From: Fragilaria radians
Taxonomy: Eukaryota > Bacillariophyta > Fragilariophyceae > Fragilariales > Fragilariaceae
Reading direction: 5' to 3'
NCBI GenBank assembly: GCA_900642245.1
Contig: CAAAJI010000010.1
Coordinates: 239,149-303,148, forward strand
DNA length: 64,000 nucleotides
Shown here: one piece after another, positions 1-9,863 of the stretch
Numbering within the stretch: position 1 is the first letter of the stretch
Layout of the letters: the number at the start of each line of letters is the position of its first letter
Translations under genes and position numbers: made by a program
The notes under the pieces: generated by a model
The model's database searches: none
What the model was told of the DNA's origin: nothing
Seen by the model: only the letters and a program-made list of their open reading frames with translations

Positions 1-3000
1 TCTGAACGCTTTTTTAGAACAGGGGTTATGGAATCGTTCCGTGCCTCCTTTGGTGATGACGACGCAACCAGGTTGATTGTCGGAGGAGGAATTCTCGCTT
101 TGACATCAGTTAAGTCACAATAAACACGAACGGTGATGACATCCAGGATTCGGAATACTAAAAGTTTTTGGGATCCTGGAATATTGACTTCTACTTTTGA
201 TTTGGAAACGTTTTCAGGGTCTTCGTGGAGCTTTATGGTTCCTCCAGGAAATCGACGATTGCGTTTGCCTGCCACAACGCTGCCAGCCGTGTCAACACCA
301 GAATCTTCAGGAAGACCAATTAAGAACGGATCAAGGATAACATTTCCAGATTTGTCACTTAGATACACAGATCCTTTTACGTCGAAAGTTGGGATGAAGA
401 CAATCAATCCATTTGATCGTAAATCCGTTACAATAGCTTTTGCAGTACAGTCATGATCCTTAAAATAGAGTGAAAGGAATAGTTTTTGACACTCGCTTGA
501 AGACAACTTTGCACGCCGATTTTGATTATTCAAGTTTTCACAAATTCTGGCAACCTCATTACTTTCATAAGGAATGATTTTATGAATCAAATGACTAGAA
601 TGAGAAAACTCTTCAAGACTTTCCGAAATCCTGTCGTTTGCATTCGTGACGTCGGCATTCTTCGTAACAATAGAATTAGGTATAGATTGCAATCCCTCTC
701 CATCAAGAATAGATATTGCCTTAGAATTCGGCAAGATTATCTTGGGTGATCTAGTTTTGAAACCTGGTGGTGGACCAACATTGAGAGTTGCATTTTCAAT
801 ATCTAAAGCAGCGAAAAGTTGCTTATGTACAATCACATCAGCATATCGCCTAATTGGAGATGTGAAGTGAGTGTATTTGTCAATTCCAAGGCCATAATGT
901 GACAAATTTACACCTGGGCCAACGTTGCCTGATGAAACATAGGCGGCTTCGGACATTGCTCGCGTCGCTAATGACTGCATCAAGGCATTGACAATTGTTC
1001 TTTCCCTTTCAGATTCCTTTGCTTTCCTTAGAGACTCTGCTAGAAATTTATTGCAACGTCCATCAAAGGCAATACCGCTAGCTTTCATGGCGATTTCAAG
1101 GTCTTCAAATTTATTGGCATCTACACTTCTGTGAATTCTTAACAAAGATGATGTAGGAAAACAATTGAAAATCTTTTCAGCGACTGATTGGTTGGCAAGA
1201 ATCATCAACTCTGCGATTGTATGATGGATTTCCAATTCCTTCTTGTTTGATACCTTTACTGGGTTACCCTTGTCATCGAGTACAAATTTAAGCTCATTTC
1301 CCAAATCTTCATTAGAAAGATTGACTGCTCCTCCAATATCTTCTCTTCGCTTTCTTAGTTTTCGAGTGAGTTCAGTTAGCATGGTCAAATCTTTTTTGAG
1401 ACATGCAATTTGATTCTGTTTTACTCTATAACCAGCTGTTAGTGCTGGCGGTGGTGGCTGTTGGAGGTCGTCTGGAGGCTTATTTTGAAGAATATTATGT
1501 GCTTGCTCGTACGTCATGGCTTGACAGTTGTGAATAACAGTTTTTCCAAACCATGTAGATTTGATTCGTTCAAAGTCATGGGACATGATCCAGATGACAC
1601 TAACGGCAAGGCGATCTTGATTTCCATGCAAGGAACAAAGGTTTGAACTAAGAAGTGAAGGAAGCATATCGAAACGTCGATCTACAAGATAAAATGTAGT
1701 GGCTCTGCGTTGAGCTTCTTTATCAAGTGCAGAATTGTGTGGGACGAAGTACGTTACGTCCGCTATGTGCACTCCGACTTCAATATCACCATTATTTAGA
1801 ACTCTGATGTGCATTGAGTCATCTATGTCTTGACAGCCTATTGGGTCGACACTAAATATGCGGCACTGTTTTCGAAGATCTCGTCGAGAATCGATTTCTT
1901 CCTTCGGGATCCTCCATTTGTCTCCTTCCGGTGGAAGTATGGCCACGGCACTATTACTAAATGGGGTTAATTGAATCTCATGTTCCAGTAAAAGACACCT
2001 GATTTCAGTTTCTAGATCGCCATATGGACCGAGTATCTCGACGCAGTGACCGGTAGGATAGTTGGAGCCGAATTCCCAGCCATCAATCTCGACTAACAAT
2101 CTTTGACTTTCCAACTTCTGCCAGCTTTTGGTTTGAATGCGAATCCGTGGTATCCTAGAGTCTATTGGAACAACAATGATTGCCCGGTCGTCAGTACTTG
2201 GTGTATCCAAGAGAGTAGCCACATAGCGCCGTCGCGAAGGTGATTTTATTGCGACAACAATTGCCGACGGGACTGGAGATGCAGTATTATCATCAATATC
2301 GGTGTCATTCTCCTCTGTGTTATCGTTCAGTACAATACGTCGTCTTCCCACTGGACGACCCCATTGATTCTCGGGAAGTGGCTTTACAACCACGATATCA
2401 TGATGAATAGCACGATTGAAGTGCCCAAGCCCTTGGTCGATGAAAAATCGCCCATTTGTGGTAGTGACGTAGGCTTCTCTAAAGTTTTGCTTAGTTACAT
2501 CAAGTTTTCCACAGTATAAGGATCCATCTTGAAGCCCTAAGTTAATTTCTTGTTCTGAAATGTACTCATCCATGAGAACTGTATCGTTGACGCTAAAAAT
2601 GTTACGCCTTTTATAGCTTGATTCACAATCTTCTTTGATGGATGATATTTTATTCTGCTCTTCTAGAGGCATATATTGAAAAATTAAATCGAGAAAGCCA
2701 TCTATCAACTTGGCATCTACCTCATAGTTGCTGAGATTTTCAATGTCATCTCCTTCCACAATAACTACAACTGGTGAATGAAACATTCTTGCCGCACGGT
2801 ATACGGCTGTATTGCATCGATCTTGAATTTTCATACAAGAGTAATCAAGTAGGTCAAACTCGTCAAATTCGTCATCTCTAAGGCTCATATCGCAGAATGG
2901 AATGATTCGATTTTCTTCCATCATTTTTCGAAGTCGGCTTTTCTCATGTTCAGCAGTTTTTTCTGGAACCCTCTCTCCGGATTCAGAAAGAATGCAATTA

Positions 3001-3269
3001 GTTGAGTGTCTCCAATCTAATAACTCTACCACGCTTTCCAATAAGATTAGCCTGAATTTAGGACACTTTTCAGAGATTTTCATACACAATGGAAGATACT
3101 TTCGCCATATGCCTGCAGTGGGAATGACAGTAATTAGATCCGAAGTTAGAATATTGATATCCCTTAATCGTCGCCAATATCTTTCGCGAATGACTAGCTT
3201 TTCCTTCAAGAACGCCTTATGGATCCAGGGATCACGATTTTCGATGACTACTGCCTTTGCTGTCATCAT
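1..3269 (-). CDS. DIS3: DIS3/RRP44-like exosome 3'-5' exoribonuclease (C-terminus beyond window edge)
   Basis: RNB-family exoribonuclease, the catalytic subunit of the eukaryotic RNA exosome, which degrades and processes RNA in nucleus and cytoplasm. The frame is open without introns for about 1089 codons from the first in-frame Met (3269) to the left edge. Order: a divergent PIN-like N-terminal third, cold-shock-like OB folds, the RNB domain (plus-strand about 1880-900) and an S1-like region near the edge. The RNB signature is clear: a DPIGCQDIDD block with the metal-binding Asp cluster, then GVHIADVTYFV, and HFTSPIRRYADVIVH further on. The PIN part keeps an Asp in a VEGDD segment but is otherwise poorly conserved. 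The frame stays open about 80 nt upstream of the chosen Met, with an acceptor-like site near 3350, so a short 5' exon may be missing. Family call is firm; assignment to DIS3 rather than DIS3L rests on overall layout. Confidence 0.9.
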   Translation of the reverse strand, partial: MMTAKAVVIENRDPWIHKAFLKEKLVIRERYWRRLRDINILTSDLITVIPTAGIWRKYLPLCMKISEKCPKFRLILLESVVELLDWRHSTNCILSESGERVPEKTAEHEKSRLRKMMEENRIIPFCDMSLRDDEFDEFDLLDYSCMKIQDRCNTAVYRAARMFHSPVVVIVEGDDIENLSNYEVDAKLIDGFLDLIFQYMPLEEQNKISSIKEDCESSYKRRNIFSVNDTVLMDEYISEQEINLGLQDGSLYCGKLDVTKQNFREAYVTTTNGRFFIDQGLGHFNRAIHHDIVVVKPLPENQWGRPVGRRRIVLNDNTEENDTDIDDNTASPVPSAIVVAIKSPSRRRYVATLLDTPSTDDRAIIVVPIDSRIPRIRIQTKSWQKLESQRLLVEIDGWEFGSNYPTGHCVEILGPYGDLETEIRCLLLEHEIQLTPFSNSAVAILPPEGDKWRIPKEEIDSRRDLRKQCRIFSVDPIGCQDIDDSMHIRVLNNGDIEVGVHIADVTYFVPHNSALDKEAQRRATTFYLVDRRFDMLPSLLSSNLCSLHGNQDRLAVSVIWIMSHDFERIKSTWFGKTVIHNCQAMTYEQAHNILQNKPPDDLQQPPPPALTAGYRVKQNQIACLKKDLTMLTELTRKLRKRREDIGGAVNLSNEDLGNELKFVLDDKGNPVKVSNKKELEIHHTIAELMILANQSVAEKIFNCFPTSSLLRIHRSVDANKFEDLEIAMKASGIAFDGRCNKFLAESLRKAKESERERTIVNALMQSLATRAMSEAAYVSSGNVGPGVNLSHYGLGIDKYTHFTSPIRRYADVIVHKQLFAALDIENATLNVGPPPGFKTRSPKIILPNSKAISILDGEGLQSIPNSIVTKNADVTNANDRISESLEEFSHSSHLIHKIIPYESNEVARICENLNNQNRRAKLSSSECQKLFLSLYFKDHDCTAKAIVTDLRSNGLIVFIPTFDVKGSVYLSDKSGNVILDPFLIGLPEDSGVDTAGSVVAGKRNRRFPGGTIKLHEDPENVSKSKVEVNIPGSQKLLVFRILDVITVRVYCDLTDVKARIPPPTINLVASSSPKEARNDSITPVLKKRS

Positions 3270-3369
3270 AGCAAATTGTTTCCATTTCAAGTTACCTTCG
3301 TCTCGTGTCACACTTTTTATAAGGTTTGGGATATTCCTTTCGAACACAACCACGAACTTTAAAACGTGA

Positions 3370-3929
3370 ACTTAAACTCAAGTCCATATGATATAATGAC
3401 ATTTCTTGTTTCCTTTTCTTAAAATAGACCTAAATGTTGGACACTTCCTTCAATCCTCAGACTCGAATACATCTTGCGCAATTCGAATTCTTACATATAT
3501 CTTTCGTTCCTCAAGTTTTCATTTTTTTCTCAATTCCACTATCCTACTCTAGGTCATGTGTTGTCAACATCTTGATAAAATGTAACTGATTTCATGTAAG
3601 GAGTGCTACACTCTAATACAACAATGAAGCAGTTGTGAAAGGAAACATCAAATGCACCCCCACAATATTCTACACAAGAAGACATCTCTGATATCTTAAA
3701 AACCTTAATCAACTTCAAATGATGTGAGAGCATATTAAAAAGTAAGAGTAGTTTTCCATAATTTCTTGAAAACAGAATGTAATGTATCTACCCCAATCTT
3801 GGGTAGAGAATAGTATAAGCCTCAAATAAACTTAATTTTGTCCTGTATAGAGGCACATGTTGAATGGTCCTTGTATACAGTGATTTGAGAAGATATACCA
3901 AGCATGGTGGTGGCAAGATCCTGAACTTT
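3370..3929. other. Intergenic, DIS3 5' flank
   Basis: AT-rich stretch between the DIS3 start and the first copy of the SNF5 3' flank. It probably holds the DIS3 promoter and perhaps a short 5' exon. I see no supported gene. Confidence 0.4.
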
Positions 3930-4214
3930 ATCTACCATTTTCACTGGGTTCATGAGATGTTGGCATTGATCCCTTTTTCAAGGACAAGATGACAACACAT
4001 TGAAAAGAAATTAAGGATACTAAACGTTAACTATCACATGAATGGCCAATGTCAGCGGACTAACTATCTTATGGCAAGCATTAAATGCTGATTCGAACTG
4101 AATTATCACATTGCATCTGGTTGATGAAATACTACAAGGCTCTAATTTATCATTCTCGTTGATAAGCAAATTTCTGACTTACTGATTTATTCTCTAATCC
4201 TAAGTCATACGAGC

Positions 4215-4247
4215 ACGAGTGAGTGAGTGAGTGAGAGAGTGAGAGAA
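4215..4247. repeat. GAGT/GAGA microsatellite
   Basis: Tandem GAGT units followed by GAGA units. The same locus in the second copy (5294-5313) is shorter, as expected for an allelic microsatellite. Confidence 0.7.
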
Positions 4248-4608
4248 CATATCTATGTATTCCACACACGACTAAACGATCTTCCATTGCGACGACTTCT
4301 CTCCTTTATCCTGGCTCATTACGAATCGAATATCTGCTTCGTTGATCTGATAGATCCTAACGTTGATCCATCTCGAATCCCACAAGAGAGTTTCCCTAAA
4401 GTTTCCACTTCAAGATATTCACCCGGATTGCTACAAGTCAGGGGCAAGGAAACAGATGGTGATTGATTCAAAACGTAGTATCTACAGATAACTTTACTTA
4501 AATGAACGAGATTGATATAACATCTCAGCTTGTTCACTCCCATCACACAATGATCAACAAATACTTGTTCCATGTATGGAAGTTTTGCCTTTTCCTTTGT
4601 CCTCAATC

Positions 4609-4945
4609 TTACAAAATATGTTTCTCTAAATTCTTTGGTCGGTGCAGAGCTACCGCGTGTGCGACGTTGGAAATGTGATCACGTGATTCCAGATTAGATG
4701 CTCTGGTCATTGTCGATTCCGAAGGCTTGTGAGATATGGGACTACCATGAAGTTGATCTAGGATGGCGGTGGTAATGGCAATGGTCGCCTCAGACGGCAA
4801 ATTGAGATCTCGAGCGATAGATTGGCTCATTGCAAGAGGACACATACCAGGCACCGTATTGTCCCATTCGAAATCATCTGTGATTTGGATATTGTTAACG
4901 TTCAACCGTAAACTAATGTTCTTCTTGATGCCGGCGTTCGGTCCC
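4609..4945 (-). pseudogene. SNF5 C-terminal fragment cut by assembly gap
   Basis: Minus-strand frame encoding the last ~110 residues of the SNF5 protein annotated at 5679-6362. It differs from that copy by two substitutions in the ~98 C-terminal residues (Asp/Asn and Asn/Ile) and keeps the same stop position. Upstream it runs directly into the N gap, so it has no 5' half here. It is either the second allele of the complete gene or the truncated member of a tandem duplication. The open, nearly unchanged frame argues against an old pseudogene. Confidence 0.75.
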
Positions 4946-4965
4946 NNNNNNNNNNNNNNNNNNNN
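4946..4965. other. Assembly gap (20 N)
   Basis: Run of 20 N joining two contigs whose ends overlap in sequence (3930-4945 against 4972-6015). Confidence 0.99.
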
Positions 4966-5678
4966 TATAGTACAGAACTTTATCTACCATTTTCACTGGG
5001 TTCATGAGATGTTGGCATTGATCCCTTTTTTCAAGGACAATTCACTTTAATTTTTTGTCTTGATGACAACACATTGAAAAGAAATGAAGGATATACGAAA
5101 CGTTAACTATCACATGAATGGCCAATGTCAGCGGACTAACTATCTTATGGCAAGAATAGAATTTCTGATTCGAACTGAATTATCACATTGCATCTGGTTG
5201 ATGAAATACTACAAGGCTCTAATTTATCATTCTCGTTGATAAGCAAATTTCTGACTTACTGGTTCATTCTCTAATCCTAAGTCATACGAGCACGAGTGAG
5301 TGAGTGAGTGAGAGAACATATCTATGTATTCCACACACGACTAAACGATCTTCCATTGAGACGACTTCTCTCCTTTATCCTGGCTCATTACGAATCGAGT
5401 ATCTGCTTCGTTGATCTGATAGATCCTAACGTTTATCCATCTCGAATCCCACAAGAGAGTTTCCCTAAAGTTTCCACTTCAAGATGTTCACCCGGATTGC
5501 TATAAGTCAGGGGCAAGGAAACAGATGGTGATTGATTCAAAACGTAGTATCTACAGATAACTTTACTTAAATGAACGAGATTGACATAACATCTCAGCAT
5601 GTTCACTCCCAATCACACAATGATCAACAAATACTTGTTCCATGTATGGAAGTTTTGCCTTTTCCTTTGTCCTCAATC

Positions 5679-6362
5679 TTATAAAATATGTTTCTCTAAA
5701 TTCTTTGGTCGGTGCAGGGCTACCGCGTGTGCGACGTTGGAAATGTGATCACGTGATTCCAGAATAGATGCTCTGGTCATTGTCGATTCCGAAGGCTTGT
5801 GAGATATGGGACTACCATGAAGTTGATTTAGGATGGCGGTGGTGATGGCAATGGTCGCCTCAGATGGCAAATTGAGATCTCGAGCGATAGATTGGCTCAT
5901 TGCAAGAGGACACATACCAGGCACCGTATTGTCCCATTCGAAATCATCCGTGATTTGGATATTGTTAACGTTCAACCGTAAACTAATGTTCTTCTTGATG
6001 CCGGCGTTCGGTCCAGGGTCGCCTGAATTCTTCTTTTCGAAAATTTCCCATAATTGTAGTCTCAATTGTTCCTCGACCAATTCTTGTAGCTCCCACGACC
6101 ACAAGTCCACTCGGTTGGTAAAGTGGCGCACAGTTCTGCCCATGCCAACCACCTCAGCATCAGCAATTATGGTGCTTGCCAACTCTCGGACGTTCTCCTC
6201 GATGCTTTCATGTAGAGGTGGGACAAGCGGTATAGGCCAGCAATTCGAATCAAAAATCAACGTATCAATTATTCGAACGTGACCATCTTCTGTGCATACA
6301 TCAATCCGAATTGGCACTAAATCTGCAGGGGGACCGACAGCTGACGACATGGAAGGAGGCAT
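5679..6362 (-). CDS. SNF5: SNF5/SMARCB1-type SWI/SNF chromatin-remodelling subunit
   Basis: Core subunit of SWI/SNF ATP-dependent chromatin-remodelling complexes; acts in the nucleus as a nucleosome-contacting scaffold. The 227-residue product is compact and intronless, with the two imperfect SNF5 repeats. Repeat 1 (about residues 16-85) begins LVPIRIDVCTEDG and continues to an IIDTLIFDSN strand. Repeat 2 (about 129-187) has LNVNNIQITDDFEWDN, then AMSQSIARDLNLPSE and AIAITTAILNQLHG, matching the family pattern of an FxW strand, a helix and a TI..AI..QL helix. The ATG at 6362 precedes repeat 1 by only 15 residues, so there is no long N-terminal extension as in fungi or animals. The 3' half is repeated across the nearby gap. 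The family call is good; complex membership is inferred. Confidence 0.8.
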   Translation of the reverse strand: MPPSMSSAVGPPADLVPIRIDVCTEDGHVRIIDTLIFDSNCWPIPLVPPLHESIEENVRELASTIIADAEVVGMGRTVRHFTNRVDLWSWELQELVEEQLRLQLWEIFEKKNSGDPGPNAGIKKNISLRLNVNNIQITDDFEWDNTVPGMCPLAMSQSIARDLNLPSEATIAITTAILNQLHGSPISHKPSESTMTRASILESRDHISNVAHAVALHRPKNLEKHIL

Positions 6363-6819
6363 AGTTTAATTCAGAAAATAGATGATACCTTTATCCCTAA
6401 TGATTATTTTGTATAAAAAAACATGACCTAAAGCATTTCATCGATGTACAACAATAATGTCTACGCATATATATGGCTTGGCTAATGAGATCCCTTGGAT
6501 AGGATATCCATCTAAGGAATGATCTTCAAGATATTCAAAAGAATTCCTATCTTGGTGAAAGTGATGACATAAATTGGATGCACAACTTTACTTACGAGCA
6601 AAATTCATAGGAATTGTGGAAGCTTTGCTGAACTGGCCTAAATTCAATTTACACTAGCTATTTGCCTTTCAAATGAGATGCTTTACATCAATTCATAGTA
6701 CGAATTACCAAATCTCCAGAGTGCCACTCTCTCAAAAGAAATTTATTGACATATCTCGTTTTCATCGAGACAAAAGCCTAGGGTCTAAGTATATGGGGAA
6801 ATTATATTGAACTGATTCT
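6363..6819. other. Intergenic
   Basis: AT-rich spacer between the SNF5 start and the 3' end of the first FAD oxidoreductase. It likely contains the SNF5 promoter and the oxidoreductase 3' UTR; nothing else is visible. Confidence 0.4.
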
Positions 6820-8139
6820 CTAGATCCATTTTGTTGCAGTGTTCTTTCCATTTAGAGTTTCTAAAGAGAATCTTTGAACCGAAATGAACTTCAAAGTATC
6901 CTTTTGGGAATCTGTTAATGATTTATATCCAAGAATGCCGGGTATCAATGAACTGCTGTAGGATAGAATTGTTTGCCCTAAGGCGTTACATCCCAACAAG
7001 TAGCAAATTGTAATGCTAAGAGGATTTATGGATCCAACTAAAGGAAAACAATCTGGTGTTTCCGTGTAAACCCCAAATTGATTTGGGATATCTTCTAATG
7101 ATAAAGAACTTTCATCACAATCATACTTCTTCAATGTCCATTTCATTAATCTAGTGTTCCGTTCTGTAGATTTAGGTTCGGCTAGAGCACTATATCCATC
7201 TTCACCAGAGGTTCGCACCTTTCCTTCTGTGAAACACCAGTCGTAAGCAAATTGCCAAGTAAAAAAATTGCTGGAGTTGTCACATTCATATTTGCTACCT
7301 TCCACTGGGACATGAACGAGATACGAGTAGCATGGCTTCAATACACCAGCAATTTCTCTTAGTTGAAACAATCCTCCAGTGGCGATAACGACATGTCGAC
7401 ATTCCAGAGTATCTCCTGAAGCAAGATCAACAATTCCTTTACGCTCACCATCAATAATTTTTTCGGAAATTCCAGTAACAGTTGTATCGTTGAAAAATGT
7501 TGCAGATCCATCTTGTTCAACCTTACGTATCAGCCCTTTTGCATATGCTGAGGAATCAATGATAGCATCGTTTGGAAAGTATATGGCACAATGAAAATCG
7601 GGACTACATCCCGGAACATCTGCCAACATAGCTTTATCATACCATACTATGTCCCTGCATCCCAAAGATTGAAGAGTCTGGAATTCTTCCACGAAAAGCT
7701 TTTCTTCACTTTCATATCCAATATAAAATGAGCCAAGTTCTCGTATCTGTGTCGACGGCGAATCTAGGGCAAAACTTTTGGCTAATTCTTTCTGAATCCG
7801 TAAGCCTTCTGAGGCAAGAGAGAGGTACTTACGTGCACCTTCTATTCCATTACGAGCAATAAAATCCTTTGAGCTTGCGCCATATAATTGTATCATCATC
7901 TTTATCGTGGGTGCTTCTAACATAACAGCTGTTCCACTTGGTTTACTCAGCAGTCCCTCTCCTGGTTGCTTTCCACTATCGAGTATTACAATATCACGCA
8001 CGCCAGCTTTAGAAAGGTGATACGCAGCCGACGCTCCAGCTGTACCAGCACCAACAATCACAATCTCACACGTTTTAGGAGGAATGGAAGGAGTCATTAA
8101 TCGCTTTCCAGATACAATGCTACGAACCTGATGAAGCAT
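6820..8139 (-). CDS. FAD-dependent oxidoreductase, DAO (D-amino-acid oxidase-like) superfamily
   Basis: Flavoenzyme of the DAO/glycine-oxidase fold, which oxidises amines or amino acids; the substrate cannot be read from sequence. The FAD-binding Rossmann motif is IVIVGAGTAGASAAYHL at residues 27-43, followed by an ILDSG strand end where Asp replaces the usual Glu. A second nucleotide-contact segment (HVVIATGG) and a C-terminal LLGCNALGQ segment complete the FAD site. Length 439 residues. The first Met adds a short basic leader (MLHQVRSIVSGKR) that could be a mitochondrial presequence; an alternative start is Met15 at 8097. A close paralog lies head-to-head at 9864-11099, the pair resembling an inverted duplication. 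Fold assignment is confident, specific activity unknown. Confidence 0.8.
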   Translation of the reverse strand: MLHQVRSIVSGKRLMTPSIPPKTCEIVIVGAGTAGASAAYHLSKAGVRDIVILDSGKQPGEGLLSKPSGTAVMLEAPTIKMMIQLYGASSKDFIARNGIEGARKYLSLASEGLRIQKELAKSFALDSPSTQIRELGSFYIGYESEEKLFVEEFQTLQSLGCRDIVWYDKAMLADVPGCSPDFHCAIYFPNDAIIDSSAYAKGLIRKVEQDGSATFFNDTTVTGISEKIIDGERKGIVDLASGDTLECRHVVIATGGLFQLREIAGVLKPCYSYLVHVPVEGSKYECDNSSNFFTWQFAYDWCFTEGKVRTSGEDGYSALAEPKSTERNTRLMKWTLKKYDCDESSLSLEDIPNQFGVYTETPDCFPLVGSINPLSITICYLLGCNALGQTILSYSSSLIPGILGYKSLTDSQKDTLKFISVQRFSLETLNGKNTATKWI

Positions 8140-8790
8140 TTGAAAGATTTGAGATTACTGCCTTGCCTCAATACAGGAGTAGGGAAAAGGAATCCGATGG
8201 AGTGTCTTCGAAATATCAATGGATACTTTAATTTTCCTCAAAGAGAAAAACGACAACCACGAGTGATGTATTTTCTAAACGCCTCGAGGTGGCTGCTACG
8301 AAGGAACAAATGTATAAATAAATCTCTAATACATAGATCAGCTGCGAAAGGCATCATACCAGTACGGAATTCTTCAATTCCGTCATTTTTTAACAGATAT
8401 TGCTAGTAAAGAGAAAAATGAAATATGAATTGGAATGATACATCTACTCACAGATTGGAATGACTTATTTGGAAAGCAAATATATACTTTCTTTGGCCGA
8501 AGAATAAGTATTCTTTCTTAAAAAAGTTATTTAGATTTTTTCACACTCCACTTCTAGTACAACTGAAATGAAAGAATCAAGATTAAGAAATAGCTTAAAT
8601 TAAGAGCCTTAACATTACCCAATCCCTTCAATAAAAGTATGATATTTCTAACGAAGATTTGTAACGAGCTTGTTCATATCAAAAACATCCTCTTGTTTGA
8701 TGTCTTATCTTATTAAACCTAAAAAATATTATTGACAAAGATTTGTAACGATTCGTTCTCTTTTCAGGAACTAAACTGTGTCTTTACATA
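8140..8790. other. Intergenic promoter region of the FAD oxidoreductase
   Basis: AT-rich DNA upstream of the minus-strand oxidoreductase. Two short related motifs occur (AAGATTTGTAACGA near 8655 and again near 8738), and a third imperfect version (AAGATTTGGATCGCGA near 9798) sits just upstream of the paralog. No coding signal. Confidence 0.35.
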
Positions 8791-9777
8791 TCTACACTAC
8801 TAAAAAAGTTTCACGTCCGGTCTAGCCGGTGCTACCCCGTAACCATTGTGAGTTTTGAAAGAAAAGTACAGTAATAATCGAGAAAGTATTCGAGTACGAG
8901 TACATGTTTTTCATACTGAGCTACTAAAATCTATAGGGATATAGCTAATTCAAATTGTACCTTGTTCAATATTGGCTACTTTATCCATTGAAAACTAGAG
9001 TGTCGTCAAGACTTTCAGTTGTAAACTGTAGAATATGTAACGCAATTGTCACTCAAATGCTACTGAAATGTGGATGGATCTAAAATTAATCTGCAACTAA
9101 ATGAAATTCCTTCAAAACATTGAAAAAAACCACTATTCTTTTAAATTGAGGAAAAAGACCTTAATCTTAAGTCTGCTTATGACTGGATAAAAAGGCATTA
9201 ATCATATAGATCAATTGTATCATTGTATCATTGGGATGATTCTTATTGTATTAATCTTTCATTTGTCTCATTTTTTAAACTGTCATACAAGTAAAGAATA
9301 TATTTTATAAAGTTAACAAAACAATAATGTTGACTTTGCACCAACAGCTTTATTTTGATTTTTTCATCAACTATTTTTGACGTTCCAATAGCAGCAGCAC
9401 CAATAACTTTTACAACAATAGTGCAAGAAATAACTAAAATAAGTCTTTAAACCATATTTTTAAAAGGAAATAAAGGGAATGACTACTTCTACACCTTCAT
9501 TATGCCATTACTGAATCAATATTATACTTCACTTTAAGTTCTGAAATGTTGAATGCAACTGGAGATACCAGTGACATGTTAGGTCAAGTAGTAAAACTTG
9601 AATATTGTGTCATGCATCAGATTGTATGACCTGCAAATTTTAGGTTCACAAATAGCAATCATAAAAATCCATGACATAATTATTGCTGGAAATTTGAAAG
9701 AAAAAAATCAAAGATACATTCTCTTTTGTAAAATTGTTTACTCTGCGGAGCGAAGCAAGCACCAACTACTAGTGAAA
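8791..9777. mobile_element. Dispersed ~0.9 kb non-coding repeat, copy A
   Basis: Same-orientation homolog of 17627-18516. Shared blocks include ACTAAAAAAGTTTCAC at the left end, CTCTGCGGAGC.AAGCAAGCAC near the right end, and most of the intervening DNA with scattered substitutions. This copy carries about 120 extra bases at roughly 9611-9733 that copy B lacks. There is no long ORF and no clear terminal inverted repeat, so it is best called a non-autonomous or decayed element of unknown class. It lies between the two paralogous oxidoreductases. Confidence 0.7.
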
Positions 9778-9863
9778 CCTATAAATTATTTTTGACAAAG
9801 ATTTGGATCGCGATTGTTCGATGCGCGCGTTGAAAACATGTTCAGAGCAAACTTAAAGTCATC

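Larger units (their letters stand above)
3930..4945. repeat. Duplicated contig end: first copy of SNF5 3' half and flank
   Basis: This segment matches 4972-6015 almost base for base in the same direction, starting at the shared GAACTTTATCTACC and ending where the 20-N gap begins. Differences are scattered SNPs and small indels; for example the second copy carries about 23 extra bases after CAAGGACAA near 5038. Because the two copies abut a scaffold gap, two allelic contig ends that were never merged is the simplest explanation. A true tandem duplication is possible. Confidence 0.85.

Noticed and set aside
9598..9795. 65-codon plus-strand ORF at the right end of repeat copy A
   Set aside because: It spans the segment missing from copy B and has no similarity.
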